Assembly: GCA_021442155.1 (NCBI GenBank)
Contig: CM038221.1
Location: forward strand, 79,624,494 to 79,688,493
Direction of reading: 5' to 3'
Length of the DNA stretch: 64,000 bases
DNA from: Cymbidium sinense
Lineage: Eukaryota > Streptophyta > Magnoliopsida > Asparagales > Orchidaceae
Positions 24,472 through 35,480 of this stretch are shown here, piece by piece. Each line of letters begins with the position of its first letter. Position 1 is the stretch's first letter. Position numbers and translations under genes: made by a program. Under the pieces are notes generated by a model that saw only the letters and a program-made list of their open reading frames with translations, made no database searches and had not been told where the DNA came from.

Positions 24472-25684
24472 GATTTATTAAGAAGGCAAGTGTGAACACC
24501 AAGTCCTTCCTCATCATTACCCAAATTATTAGACAAATCCAATTCTTTTTGAGCATTTAAATCATCCTGGGCTTGAAAAATAGAATCAAGTTTTGCAATC
24601 TGATTATCATGAGGTACTAAAACCATATTCTTCATTGAATTCGAATGATGCATATAATTAATATCTTCATTAATATTCTCAATTAAAGCTTCATTTTCAT
24701 CTATCAAAGCTAACAGGGTTGCGGGGATCGAATCAGAGGAAACAAAATCATCATCCAAAAGTGTAGAAAAATAATTATTGTCCACATTAGAAGCCTTCAA
24801 TTGCACAGAGGAAGTAAGAGGTAAAACAACCTTATTAGGAACATTCAAAAAATCCTTTTTTTTCATAGTAAATTTTTGATATTTAACATTGGTCGACCTA
24901 GGGTTAGGAACAGAAGTTTCCTTAACAGGGATTTTATTTTTTAGGTGAGGAGGAAGACTAATACATTCAGAATTATCGTACCTGTGGATTTTGTAGTGAG
25001 AACAAAAGATAGGGAAATTTTCAAATTCAATTCTTTACATCTAACCATAATTTTCAGACCCCAACTAGATTTCTTTGGGGTGATTCTTGGTAATATCCAA
25101 TTCAACAAGGGTCTAGCCACTGAAAGATGAGATTTTGTAGCCATCACCTGATCAATTTGCAATGGCTGACCAAATAAAGCACCCACAACAAAAAGGAATT
25201 GATGGTTAACAAAATGAATTCACATATTGGGGAGAGAAATCAAAACTGAAACGATTAGAGATTATTCCTTAATATCAAATAATGGATTCCATTTCAGCAA
25301 CCTCATTTGGCAATTGAAAATAAAATAAGAATGATAATAGAAAACATGAGAGTAATCCAAATCATTCGTTAACTGAATCAAAATGTGGCGGGGATCAATT
25401 AAACTAATAGTAAAAGCACCAGAAAGCTTCAGACTATGATAGAAAGAGTGAATGTTTTCCATATTAAGCCTACGAAGAGCAAACTTTCTGACCAAAGTGA
25501 ATTCATATGGCTTAGCAAGCTTTTCCATAACCAAATCTGAGCACATAATCACAGGAAAGCCTCGAAAAGAAGTCAAAATAAGTTCCAGGGACTCACCTGA
25601 GCAACCATCCTTACCAATGAGGACGTCTTTGAATGATTTTGAAGTAGCCAAAGCCAAGTTAGATGATGCCCTAGCTGGATCCAT
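24151..25684 (-). pseudogene. LINE C ORF1 (DUF4283, zinc knuckle)
   Basis: A likely start is the Met at 25684 (MDPARASSNLALATSKSFKD). A DUF4283 domain follows: LTSFRGFPVIMCSDL, LKLSGAFTISLIDPRHILIQ, LLKWNPLFDIKE, then in another frame GALFGQPLQIDQVMA. The zinc knuckle is at 25004-24963 (CSHYKIHRYDNSEC): the first and last Cys are kept, the second Cys is Tyr and the His is Tyr. An acidic, low-complexity tail (24866-24402) includes a GA repeat. A stop at 24153-24151 overlaps the ORF2 start by 8 bases. A few frame changes break it. In a live LINE it would bind the element RNA. Confidence 0.75.
24443..24468 (+). repeat. GA microsatellite in LINE C ORF1
   Basis: About 13 GA units; on the coding strand CT, which translates as alternating Ser-Leu in the ORF1 tail. 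It probably causes a slippage frameshift. Confidence 0.85.
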
Positions 25685-25897
25685 AGGTTCCTTCAGTTTT
25701 CCCCAAAGAATCATCAGGGAAGACGCCAAGCTGCGGCATCACTCCAAGAAAATCATAAAGTTAGCACGAGGCCACAGATTCTGGAAGGAATCTAGTGAGA
25801 ATCACTCAAAAAAGTCCGCAAGTAGTGGCAGGAAGCCGAAAATGAGAGGGGGAAAGGGAAATTGCTAGAGCACGAGGATGAGAGGGGGTGTGGAGAG

Positions 25898-26888
25898 TTT
25901 TTTTTTTGGGTTTGGGTTTCATTTACAGGATTTGGGTTTAGGCTTTAGGGTTTAGAGTTTTTTTAATTTTTTAATTATTTATTATTATTATTTTTATTTT
26001 TATTTTTATTATTTTTAGTTTTTTTCAAATTAAGTAAACCTATAGGTTTAAGTTTATTTACTTTATTTAATTATTTATTTTAGTTTATTTTGTTTTTTAT
26101 TTTATTTAGGTTTATTTTTATTTTAATTTATTTTAGGTTTATTTATTTTAGTTTAGGTTTTTTGTTTTAGTTTATTTTCAAAGGTTTAGGTTTATTTTTA
26201 AGTTTAGTTTTATTTTATTTTTATTTTATTTTTAGGTGTGTTTTTAGGTTTTTTTTTTTGTTTAGGTTTAGGTTTATTTTTAGTTCATTTTATTTTATTT
26301 AGTTTAGGTTTAGGTTTTTATTTATTTTAGTTTAGGTTTAGGTTTATTTTAATTTTATTTTAGGTTTAGTTTTTTTTTAGTTTAGGGTTTATGTTTTATT
26401 TTTATTTTTTTAGGTTTTTATTTTTTATTTTAAGTTTATTTTATTTTTATTTTAGATTTAGTTTTTATTTTAATTTTAGGTTTATCTTATTTTTTGTTTA
26501 GTTTTATTTATTTTATTTTATTTTATTTATAGGTTTATGAGGTTTAGGTTTTTTTATTTTATCTTATTTTAAGTTTATTTAGTTTAGATTTATGTTTGTG
26601 GTTTTAGTTTGGTTAGTGTTTTGGATTGGGTTTAGGTTTGGGTAGGGTTTATAGTTTAGGGTTTAAGATGGGGCCCAGGGTTTAGAGGTTTAGGCACAGG
26701 TTTTTGGCAGATTTAGGAGTAGGTTAGGTTTGGGTTTATTAGGGTTTAGGAGGGTTTAGGGTTTAGGGTTGTGGTCAGGTTTTAGGGTTTAAGATTTAGG
26801 GTTTTGGGTTTAGGGTTTAGGATTTAGGATTTAGTATTTAAGGTTTAGGGTTTAGAGTTTGGTTTTAGTTTTGGGTTTAGGGTTTAAG
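25898..26888 (+). repeat. Telomere-like satellite block, second type
   Basis: A TTTAGGG-rich cap, a T-rich stretch with the AAATTAAGTAAACC landmark at about 26023, and a TTTAGGG-rich end (about 26600-26888) that includes irregular, more G-rich sequence around 26600-26760. Confidence 0.8.
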
Positions 26889-27352
26889 CTTTTTTTTAAT
26901 AGAGAACAAATTCATATTCAATAATTCTTCTTTTTGATTTCATCGACCAAGTAGCACACCAAGTTTTCTAAGACACAAGTGACGACATAGATAAAAAATG
27001 AGCAAGCATAGAGTAAATAAAAAATCCTAGATAACTAGAGCTCTATCAGACATCCATAGAGAGGGTCAATCGTTCTTCGCTTCTAGTTCCCATCAACCTT
27101 CCCGACCTCTTAAGTAGTGGGATTCACCATCATATCCCCGTTCTCTCCCTCCGCCACCATCATGGCTGTAACCTCCATCGCTTCTCCTGCCACTATAACC
27201 ACCATTATTCCGACCACCACCTCCATATCCACTAGTACTCTTAATCCCCCACCACCAATATGATAACCGTTGCCTCCCTCTTTTCCTCCACCGCTAGATC
27301 TAAACTGAGCCTAGTTGATGGTACTTTCCTGCTATCAAGGTTCTTATCATTC
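26889..27352 (-). pseudogene. Processed retrocopy of a glycine-rich RNA-binding protein mRNA, 5'-truncated
   Basis: On minus, from 27352: KNLDSRKV, then (after a frame change) TIN*AQFRSSGGG. This is the end of the RRM domain of plant glycine-rich RNA-binding proteins (usual form LDGR..TVNEAQSR.SGGG), with the Glu codon turned into TAG. A Gly-rich tail follows: SGYGGGGRNNGGYSGRRSDG, GYSHDGGGGRERGYDG, SHYLRGREG, with one internal frameshift near 27240. The stop is TGA at 27095-27093, then ~200 bases of 3' UTR. A T-run on + (about 26890-26897) is the poly(A) tail. No intron is visible, but the retained part may hold none in the parent. It has the same orientation as all the LINEs. Confidence 0.75.
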
Positions 27353-27912
27353 TTAGGGTTTAGGTTTATTAGGTTTTAAGTTTACAAGGGTTTAGGGTTT
27401 AGGGCTGTAGGTTTAGGGTTTTTTTATTTTTTTATTTTTATTATTTATTATTTATTTATTTATTTTTTTGTTTTTATTATTATTATTTTTTATTTTTTAT
27501 TTTTATTTTATTTTTATTTTATTTTTTATTATTATTTTTAATTTTTTAATTTTATTTTTTTGCAGGTTTAGGGTTAAGGGTTTTAGATTTAGGGTTTAGG
27601 GTTTTAGGGTTGTAGGTTTAGTTTAGGATTAGGGTTTCTTAGGGTTTTTTATGATTTAGGTTTAGTTTTTTATGGTTTAGGGTTTAGGTTTATGGTCAGG
27701 TTTAGAGTTAGGTTTAGTTTAGGTTATTTGCTTTGGTTTGGGTTTTAGTTCAGGGTTTAGTTTTTGGGTTAGGTTTAGGTTTAGGTTTAGGGTTTAGGGT
27801 TTAGGTTAGTTTAGGGTTTAGGGTTTATAGATTAGGGTATTTTAGGATTTAGAGTTTAGGGTTTAGGGTTGTAAGTTTAGGGTTTAAGGTTTAGGGTTTA
27901 GGGTTTTATTTT
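27353..27912 (+). repeat. Telomere-like satellite block
   Basis: A TTTAGGG-rich opening, a T-rich/ATT-rich stretch (about 27420-27560), then a long TTTAGGG-rich stretch to 27912. Confidence 0.8.
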
Positions 27913-29783
27913 GGAAAATTAGGGGAATTTTATTGCCACAAAAAAGGGGGATACAAAGTCCTTAAAGGGGATAAATCTCTAGCCTGATGGTCAAAGAGCT
28001 ACAATAAATCCTAAAGAGATGTATCCACAAACTATTACAATAATATATAAAAGCAAACAAAAGAAAAAAACCAAATCAGCAATAGCAGAAGGTCCATGTG
28101 AGCAATAGCCAAATCCACTTGGTCCCTTTGATAATGGCAAGAACCACCTACAAGACTCTCCCAACCTATAAGAGAATTCTACAACATACTAAGAAAAGGA
28201 TGAGTACATTTAAGTAGGTATAAAGAGTAAGGGCAAAGATAAAGAGCAAAGTAAAGAAAAGGCTCAAGCTCAGTCACAATCATCTCAAGAAGAAACACTA
28301 TATTTAAGCATCCAAACTTCAGAAGAAGGGTTATAATTACATATTGTGCTACCAGCCAAAAGAAAGAAGAGAGAGAAACATCAATGTCATCATAGCCAGC
28401 ATACCTGATGTAGCCAATCATCTGAAGACCATCTTCAAATAAGGCTACAAATTCCTCCAACCAGCAAACAGAATATCCAACCACAAAGCCACCAGAATAA
28501 TCAAGCCCACTAAGTTAGATTAATAACCAAACCTCAGGGATAACAACAATATAGTAGGAAAACCACCAAGGCCACCAGCAAAAATGAAAAATAGCATCAA
28601 TAAGAGCAAGCACCATAATAAGGAGAACAACACAAGCCATAAAAAAGGCCCAAAGCCATAACAAACAACCCACTATTATTTCCAAAGCACCAGCAATAAA
28701 AATCCAAGGCAGAGAGTACAACCAACACTAACAACAACCACCAATCCAACCTAAAGCCCACAACCAAAATAATCTTCAAGGAACCAAACTAGGACACCAG
28801 CACCCAAGGAATAATAGCAGCCACCAAAGAGCCCTCGACTAGCCAACCTAAAATGATAGCAAACCTAAAGTCAAGACCAAAAAAACCACAAGAGCTCATG
28901 TCAACCACTATCAAAATAGAAACAAATAACCAATAAAACCACCCAACCCATAGCAAATAGAAGGGGCAAGGAGAATGAATGAAGAAAGCGCCCCAACAGG
29001 AAAAGGGTAAAAGGGAAGAAGTAGCAGCCTAGAGAGGAAAACCATTATAGGAGGAGGCCAAGACTAGAACCAAGAAAAATTCACTTAATTTGGCCACCAG
29101 TCCCCAATCTAGAAAATAGAAAAAATAACAACCAACAAAAGGTCTCCACCAAGCCAAATTCAAGCCAATGACAAAACACCAATAAGTCCCCATATCTTCC
29201 ATCAACAGAGCAAGAAAAACTAGACAACACAACCACCCAGCAAACCAACCCAGCCAGCCAACACAGTCAACCAACCCAGCCAACCAACCTAGCCACCCAA
29301 CCAAACACCACATCAGCAAAATATCCAACTCAGTGAAAAGACTAACAACAACCATCAAGCAAAACCAACCAAGACAACTAGGCAGAGTGTAGAAGCAAAC
29401 TACAACATCCACCAAGCCCAACCCCAATAACAAAAAATCTGATTTAGGTAAGGAAATAGCCAGCCAAAAATAAAGGTACCCAACATTAAAATGTATAAGC
29501 GAAAAGCCAATAGTAGGAAAAACCACTACATAATAAGAAGCCCCCAAAACATCACTACCAGTGTGGAAAACCAACCACAATTCTTAGAGAGTTGCAAAAT
29601 TAGTTAACAAAAGCACCACTAAAGCCCAAAAAAGGATCAAAGAAATCAAGAATGAGATTAAAAGGAAAAGGGTTAAAGTTTAGGGATAGTCTAGAACCAT
29701 CAAGGTAGCACTCACAGAAAATGAGGTCAGCCAAGACTCTCAAGAAGAATAGCAAGGACCAATCCCAATAGGTGAAAGCACAA

Positions 29784-29813
29784 CAACAACAACAACAACA
29801 ACAATCAAAAAGC
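29784..29813 (+). repeat. CAA microsatellite in LINE E tail
   Basis: About nine CAA units within the LINE 3' tail, near the end of ORF2. Confidence 0.8.
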
Positions 29814-29876
29814 AGGATCGAAGAAACCGCCATAGCAAAAGGACCAACAAAATTAAGCCAAAAGTTAAAATCTCAG

Positions 29877-30780
29877 GTAAGGTAGTCTAGAGTTACATAT
29901 TGACCAAGCCTCTCATCAACTTAGGTAAGTTTTGATTTTCAAATATTGTGAGTTCATTTAACTCAACACCCATATTGGCTAGGAAGATCGCACAAGCATT
30001 ACCTTCACGAAGAATATGAGAAATTATGTAGGAAACTTGAGGGAGGATGTTTTAGTGTGGTTAAGAAGATAAAATAAATCAACATTTCCCATTTTATTAG
30101 AATTGAGCATTTCAAGTAAAAGAAGAGCATCAACTTCGATCCAAATATTAAAGAGGCCTTTGTTCAAACAAATATCAATAGCTTTATTAACAACATAAGC
30201 TAATAGTGCAGGGTTTTAGAGGATAGCCAAAAGCACAAATGATAGTACCTTTAGAATCCCTAAGAATACCACCACAACCATATTTATTAGGAGAAACTGA
30301 ACCAACAACATTGATCTTAATAAAGTTCTCTTTCGGTTTGATCCAATGGATAATCCTAATAGCCTTATTAAAAGAAACATTAGGCAGAATGATACCCAAT
30401 CTTTCAGCCAAAAATTTGTAACCTCTAAAATGAATGTTACTAATAATATTGGCATTAAACAAACCATGAATTTTTTCTTTAGTTCTAGCAAGAATCCTTT
30501 TATGATTCATAAGGATACCACGATATTTAGCATCATTTCTATCCATCCAGATGAACCAGATAAGGGTAATGGCAATTAAAACTTTGATATGATGTTTAAC
30601 AGTTTTTTGAAAGTAGGCTTCAAGAAGTTGATATAAAGAAAGAGAGCCATGAAAATAATTAGTGTTAAAAAGATCATCAAACCAAATCCATAATTTTGAA
30701 GCAATAGCACCATTGACAAAAACATGGTTAACATTTTCTATATGGAAGCAACAGTCAGATTTAGAAGGTAAATAAAACCC
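29877..30780 (-). pseudogene. LINE E ORF2 zf-RVT and RNase H
   Basis: The zinc-binding region lies at about 30780-30660. RNase H follows: the frame 30546-30187 contains FIKINVVGSVSPNKYGCGGI and LRDSKGTIICAFGYPL. Beyond a stop and frame change come VVNKAIDICLNKGLFNIWIE and VDALL, and the conserved RLPYL end near 29877. The first catalytic Asp of RNase H (usually ..VDGS..) is Val here. Several stops make it inactive. Confidence 0.8.
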
Positions 30781-32902
30781 TTTATTCTATAGCAAAGAGT
30801 TCACAGGAATAAAGTTAGTCAAAATCCTCCAAGCTCAATCCAAATAAGAAATGGGAATGATATTGTTTTGTAGTTTAATGAAAAAATTAAAGTTATTTTA
30901 TTTATCTCTATTAAAATTCTAAATCTCTTTAAGAACAAAATCACCATTGTAAGAGCGCTTAAAAAGAATTTGGCCAGGTTTGTTAGAAAAAAATAGGGAT
31001 ATTTTTAAAGTTATCAAAATAGGGATATAATTATCAAGTTTATTTTCATTCCAATTATTATTAAGCCAAAAAGAGTTAACTTTGATAGCAGCAATAGAGC
31101 CATTGCCAATCCAATTGTCTTGCCAAAAGAAAGAAGAACCGAATGAAAACCCCAAGATTTTAAGGATTCAGTAACCCATTTAATGGAGTAAAGCTTTTTC
31201 CAAACCGGAGAGTCACCAACTTTATAAGCACATATAAGAGGGTGTTTACCTTGGCAATATTTTTTCATCATAAAATTATCCCAAAGGCTATCATTCTTTC
31301 TAAAATTCCACAAGAGCTTATGAGAAAAGGTAGTAATAGCTTCAAGAATAGGTTTGCATCCAAGACCACCTTCACCCAAAGGACCATAACATTTATGCAA
31401 GGATGTCCAATTCATTCTTTTAATAGAATTATTGGATCCCAAAAAAATTTATTAAGAAAGCGATCAATTCTGATAAGTGTAGAATTAATGGGGATAATAG
31501 TTTGAACCAAATAAAGAGTCATTAAATTGAAGTGCTTTTAAGGATAGTGAGCTTTCCACCAAAGGAAAGTAAAAAGAATTCTAAAATAGAAAATTTATTT
31601 AGAATTTTTTGAATTAACTCATCAAAAAGAAGGGATCGTTTTGGACCTTTAAATAGAGGAGCACCCAAGTGCTTAAGAGGTAAGTGTTGATGTTGAAAAT
31701 TAGTGATATGTAGGATTTGATTGATTTTATTATTGGAGATACTTGAAGAAGTAACAAAATAGATTTTGTTATCATTGATAGAAAGACCACTTTCTCTACA
31801 AAATTTATTTAAAAAAATTATTAAGATTCTTGATATGATGAATAGAATAATTGCAAAAAATAATGAAATAATATGCAAAGCTTTAATGAAAAATAGGTAG
31901 ACCACTAAGAGTTCTGTAATATATAATAGGATTGTTTAAGAATAAATCATTGATGCTTCTGTATAAGTACTCAACGATAATAATAAATAAAGTAGGAGAT
32001 AAAGGATCCCCTTGTCTTAAGCCATAGAAAGAAGGAAAGAATCCCAAAGCTTTCCTAGTAAGAAAAATAGAAACCAGGCATTATTAATACAATTTTTAAT
32101 AAGAAAAATAAATTTATCAAAAAACCCAAATAAATTTAGAATATAGAAAAGGAAATCCCAAGAGATATTATCAAAAGGTTTGGTAATATCTAATTTGAAA
32201 AGAATGTTTCCACCTCTAGTCTTAGCATCTAAATCATGAATTATTTTCTAGGAAAGTAAAATGTTATTAGTAATAGATATACCTTTAACAAAACTAGTTT
32301 GGTTATGAGAGATAATCTTATGAAGTAAAGGACTAAGCTTGTTGGCAAGAATTTTGGAAATCAACTTATTGAAGAAGGTACAAAGACTAATAGGTGTAAA
32401 ATCACTCCAATAGTTCAGATTATCTTTCTTAGGTATGATAATAATAGAAGTACTAGCAAAATATCTAGGAAAAGGATTACCATTAAAAAAAATTCAACCA
32501 CAGCCTCAATCAAATATTTTTTAATAATAAACTAACATTTTTGAATAAAATTGAGTAGTGAAATCCTCCAGACCAGCAATAGAATCAATGTTCGTGCTAC
32601 TAAGAACTTTAAAATTTTTATCTTCATTAGTCAAAAAGTAAATCATTGTCATCATTGGTAATAATAGAAGGAATCAAACGTGATTTAGAAATAGCTTCAT
32701 AAGAGGAACTCCTATTAAGCATATTTCTAAAGTAATTATTAATCGAATCCTTAATATCATTATTCTTCATAATCCAGTCTCCATTGTCATGTTTAGTTTT
32801 TTTGAACATTATTTAAAGCTTTTTTTATTAACTAAAGCATGATAATACCTAGTATTCCAATCACCATCCGTAATATGTTTACTAGCAGCTTTTTGATGCC
32901 AA
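30781..32902 (-). pseudogene. LINE E ORF2 reverse transcriptase
   Basis: In broken minus frames: DNGDWIMKNNDIKDSINNYF (about 32800-32740), an SHNQTSFVKG-like word near 32300, LDITKPFDNISWDF (about 32200-32155), [10 protein letters not shown] (about 32015-31985), the catalytic FADD decayed to FAYY (about 31880-31860), then CRESGLSINDNK, LPLKHLGAPLFKGPKRSLLF and FGGKLTILKS in 31905-31522, and WNFRKNDSLWDNF in 31442-31014. The order and motifs are those of plant L1-type reverse transcriptase. The catalytic Asp pair is lost and there are multiple stops. Confidence 0.85.
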
Positions 32903-34634
32903 GTTTAGGTTTTTAGGTTTATTTTATTTATTTTAGGTTTTATTTTAGTTTATTTTTTATTTTTTATTTAGGTTTTTATTTATGTTTAGGTTTAGGTTTA
33001 TTTATTTATTTTAGTTTAATTAATTATTTATTTATTTTAGTTTATTTTATTTTTTAATTTTATTTTTTTATTTTTAGTTTTTGTTTATTTTTTATTTTTA
33101 GGTTTATTTATTAGTTTAGCTTATTTAGGCTTTATTTTTAGTTTTATTATTATTATTATTATTTTTTATTTAGGTTTAGATTTAGGTTTTTATTTAGTTT
33201 AGGTTTCATTTAGATTTAAGTTTTTGATTTTATTTTTTATTTAATATGTTATTTAGCTTATCTTTTTATTTTTATTTTTTAAGGTTTATTTCTTTAGTTT
33301 ATTTTATTTTATTTTAGGTTTAAGTTTATTTAATTATTTATTTCATTTATTTAGTTTAGTTTTATTTTAGGTTTAGGTTTATTTTTTATTTTAATTATTT
33401 ATTTTTTATTTTATGGTTTAGGTTTAAATTTATTTTTTTGGTTTAGGTTTTTAGATTTATTTATTTTTTATTTAGTTTATTTATTTTAGTTTACGTTTAG
33501 GTTTTTATTTTTATTTTTCTTGGTTTTAGGTTTTTATTTTTATTTTATCTAGTTTAGGTTTAGGTTTATTTATTTAGGTTTAGGTTTAGGTTTTTTTGTT
33601 TAGGTTTTAATTTATTTAGGTTTAGGGTTTAGGGTTGTAGGTTTTGGGTTTAGGGTTTAGAGTTTAGGATTTGGGATTTAGGGTTTAAAGTTTATGGTTT
33701 AGGGTTTGGGGTTTAGGATTTAGGGTCTAGGGTTTGGGTTTAGGATTTAGGATTTAGGGTTTAGGGTTTAGGATTTTTTATTTTTTTTATTTTTTATTAA
33801 TTTTTATTTTTATCTTTATTTTATTTTTTAAATTAAGTAAACCGTAGGTCTAGGTTTATTTAGTTTATTTAGTTTATTTTTTATTTATTTTAGTTTATTT
33901 TATTTTTTAATTTTATTTAGGTTTATTTTTTTATTTAGTTTAGTTTATTTATTTTAGTTTAGGTTCTTTTTTATTTTAGTTTAGGTTTTTTATTTTAATT
34001 TATTATTTAGGTTTAGGTTTTTTTGTTTAGTTTTATTTTTATTTTATTTTTTAAGTTTAGGTTTTATTTTTTACTTTTAGGTTTAGGTTCAGGTTTTTAT
34101 TTTATTTTTTTGGTTTATGTTTTAGATTTTTAATTTAGGTTTATTTTTAGGTTTTATTTTCTTACTTTAGGTTTAGGTTTATTTTTAGTTTAGGTTTAGG
34201 TTTAGGTTTAGTTTATTTTAGGTTTAGGTTTATGTTTTATTTATTTTAGTTTAGTTTATCTTAGTTTTTGGTTTAGGTTTATTTTATTTTGTTTATTTTA
34301 ATTTTATTTTATTTTAGGTTTTATTTTTTTATTTATTTTAGGTTTATTTTTTAGGTTTAGGTTTTTATTTAGTTTTTATTTTATTTTATTTTAGGTTTAA
34401 TTTTTGTTTTATTTATGTTTTTTATTTTTAGGTTTATTTTATTTTCATAGTTTAATTTTGGTTTTTATTTATTTTATTTTAGTTTAGTTTTTATATTTTA
34501 GGTTTAGGTTTTTATTTTATTTTATTTTATCTATTTTATTTATGCTTAGGTTTATTTATTTATTTTAATTTTAGGTTTTATTTAGTTTAGGTTTAAGTTT
34601 TTAGGCTTTTTTGGTTTAGAGTTTACGGTTTTTT
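32903..34634 (+). repeat. Telomere-like satellite block, second type
   Basis: A T-rich stretch (32903-33600) with an ATT run near 33150-33168, a TTTAGGG-rich stretch (33600-33780), the AAATTAAGTAAACC landmark at about 33828, then T-rich sequence to 34610. Confidence 0.8.
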
Positions 34635-35480
34635 AAAAAAACAAAAAAATAAAATTTTATTCAATAAAAGAAAGGGATACAAAGTCCTTCAAGGGGATTA
34701 AGCTCAAAGATCTGATGCTCTAAGAGTGAGAAGAGGTGAAAAGAGTTAAATCCCCATCTAAGTACAATAAAAGGTAGAAAATAAAAAGAACTAAAGAAAA
34801 AATGAACATTGAAGGAGATAATAGCCAACGAAGAGAACTTGTAAAAGACCAGTAGATAATTAAGGTCCATCACCCTTTGCAATAACTAAAGATTATGAAA
34901 ACCATTTCAAGTCTTCCTCAAACACGCTAAGTAGCAAAATACTCTTGCACAAGAGAAACAGAAAGATCTAGATACTTGACGTGGAATAAAACCACCCTGC
35001 AAATTCTCAGAAAGAAAGATTAATGAAATAGTCATAAAAAGAAAAAAAATATAACAATCAAAGCCAAAATAAAAGGCCTAAAGGCTCAAGCTCAAAACTA
35101 AAGAAGAACAATTCAATGAATAGAATGAAAGAAGAATAAGGGGTAATAAATTATGTGAGTATTCAAACTTCAGAAGAAGGGTCACAATCACACAAAATGC
35201 TACCAGCCAAAAATAAAAAAAAGCATAATTAAAAAACACATCCATCATAGCCTTAAAAACCACCTACTAGAGAGAGGTGGAAACACCAAAAAGCAGCGAA
35301 GAGGAAAAAGGAACAGACCAGCCAAAAGGAAGGGCAGAATCATAGAAAATGGAACCAGCTAAAAATAAATATACATAATAAAATAACACAACCACCATAG
35401 CCAACAAAGTCCACATGGCCAACCACCTGAAATGAAAATAAATAATCATAGAGTAGAAGGCACAAACCAGAGAGCATAGA
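34635..35480 (-). mobile_element. 5'-truncated LINE 3' tail (segment 7)
   Basis: Begins on + after a short T-run. AATAAA lies at 34661-34656 and the family block (TTCAAACTTCAGAAGAAGGG) near 35163. It has lost everything upstream of about 35480. Non-coding. Confidence 0.7.

Larger units (their letters stand above)
24118..25897 (-). mobile_element. LINE C, 5' part only (ORF1 and first codons of ORF2)
   Basis: From 25897 on minus: a short 5' region, ORF1 (about 25684-24151), and the first ~12 codons of the ORF2 endonuclease. The sequence then ends abruptly in satellite at about 24117. Loss of the 3' end is unlike ordinary 5' truncation and implies later deletion or recombination. A T-run at about 25898-25908 follows the 5' end. 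Confidence 0.75.
27913..32902 (-). mobile_element. LINE E, 5'-truncated (reverse transcriptase, zf-RVT, RNase H, 3' tail)
   Basis: About 5 kb on minus. ORF2 runs from just before the reverse transcriptase (32902) to a stop near 29877, followed by a 2 kb tail with AATAAA at 27933-27928. The truncation point at 32902 is between endonuclease and reverse transcriptase. The tail is of the same subtype as segment 1 and carries the family block near 28308. Confidence 0.85.

Noticed and set aside
25452..25868. 138-residue + strand frame
   Set aside because: It is the reverse strand of LINE C ORF1 (DUF4283 region), which has clear family motifs on minus.
27093..27352. A functional glycine-rich protein gene
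   Set aside because: The RRM is almost entirely missing, there is a TAG within the RRM end and at least one frameshift, and the poly(A) remnant marks it as a retrocopy.
29029..29580. 183-residue hydrophobic frame that looks like a multi-pass membrane protein
   Set aside because: It lies in the G/T-rich 3' tail of LINE E. A-poor sense sequence lacks stops and encodes Leu, Val, Trp, Gly and Cys by composition alone; related tails do not keep the frame.
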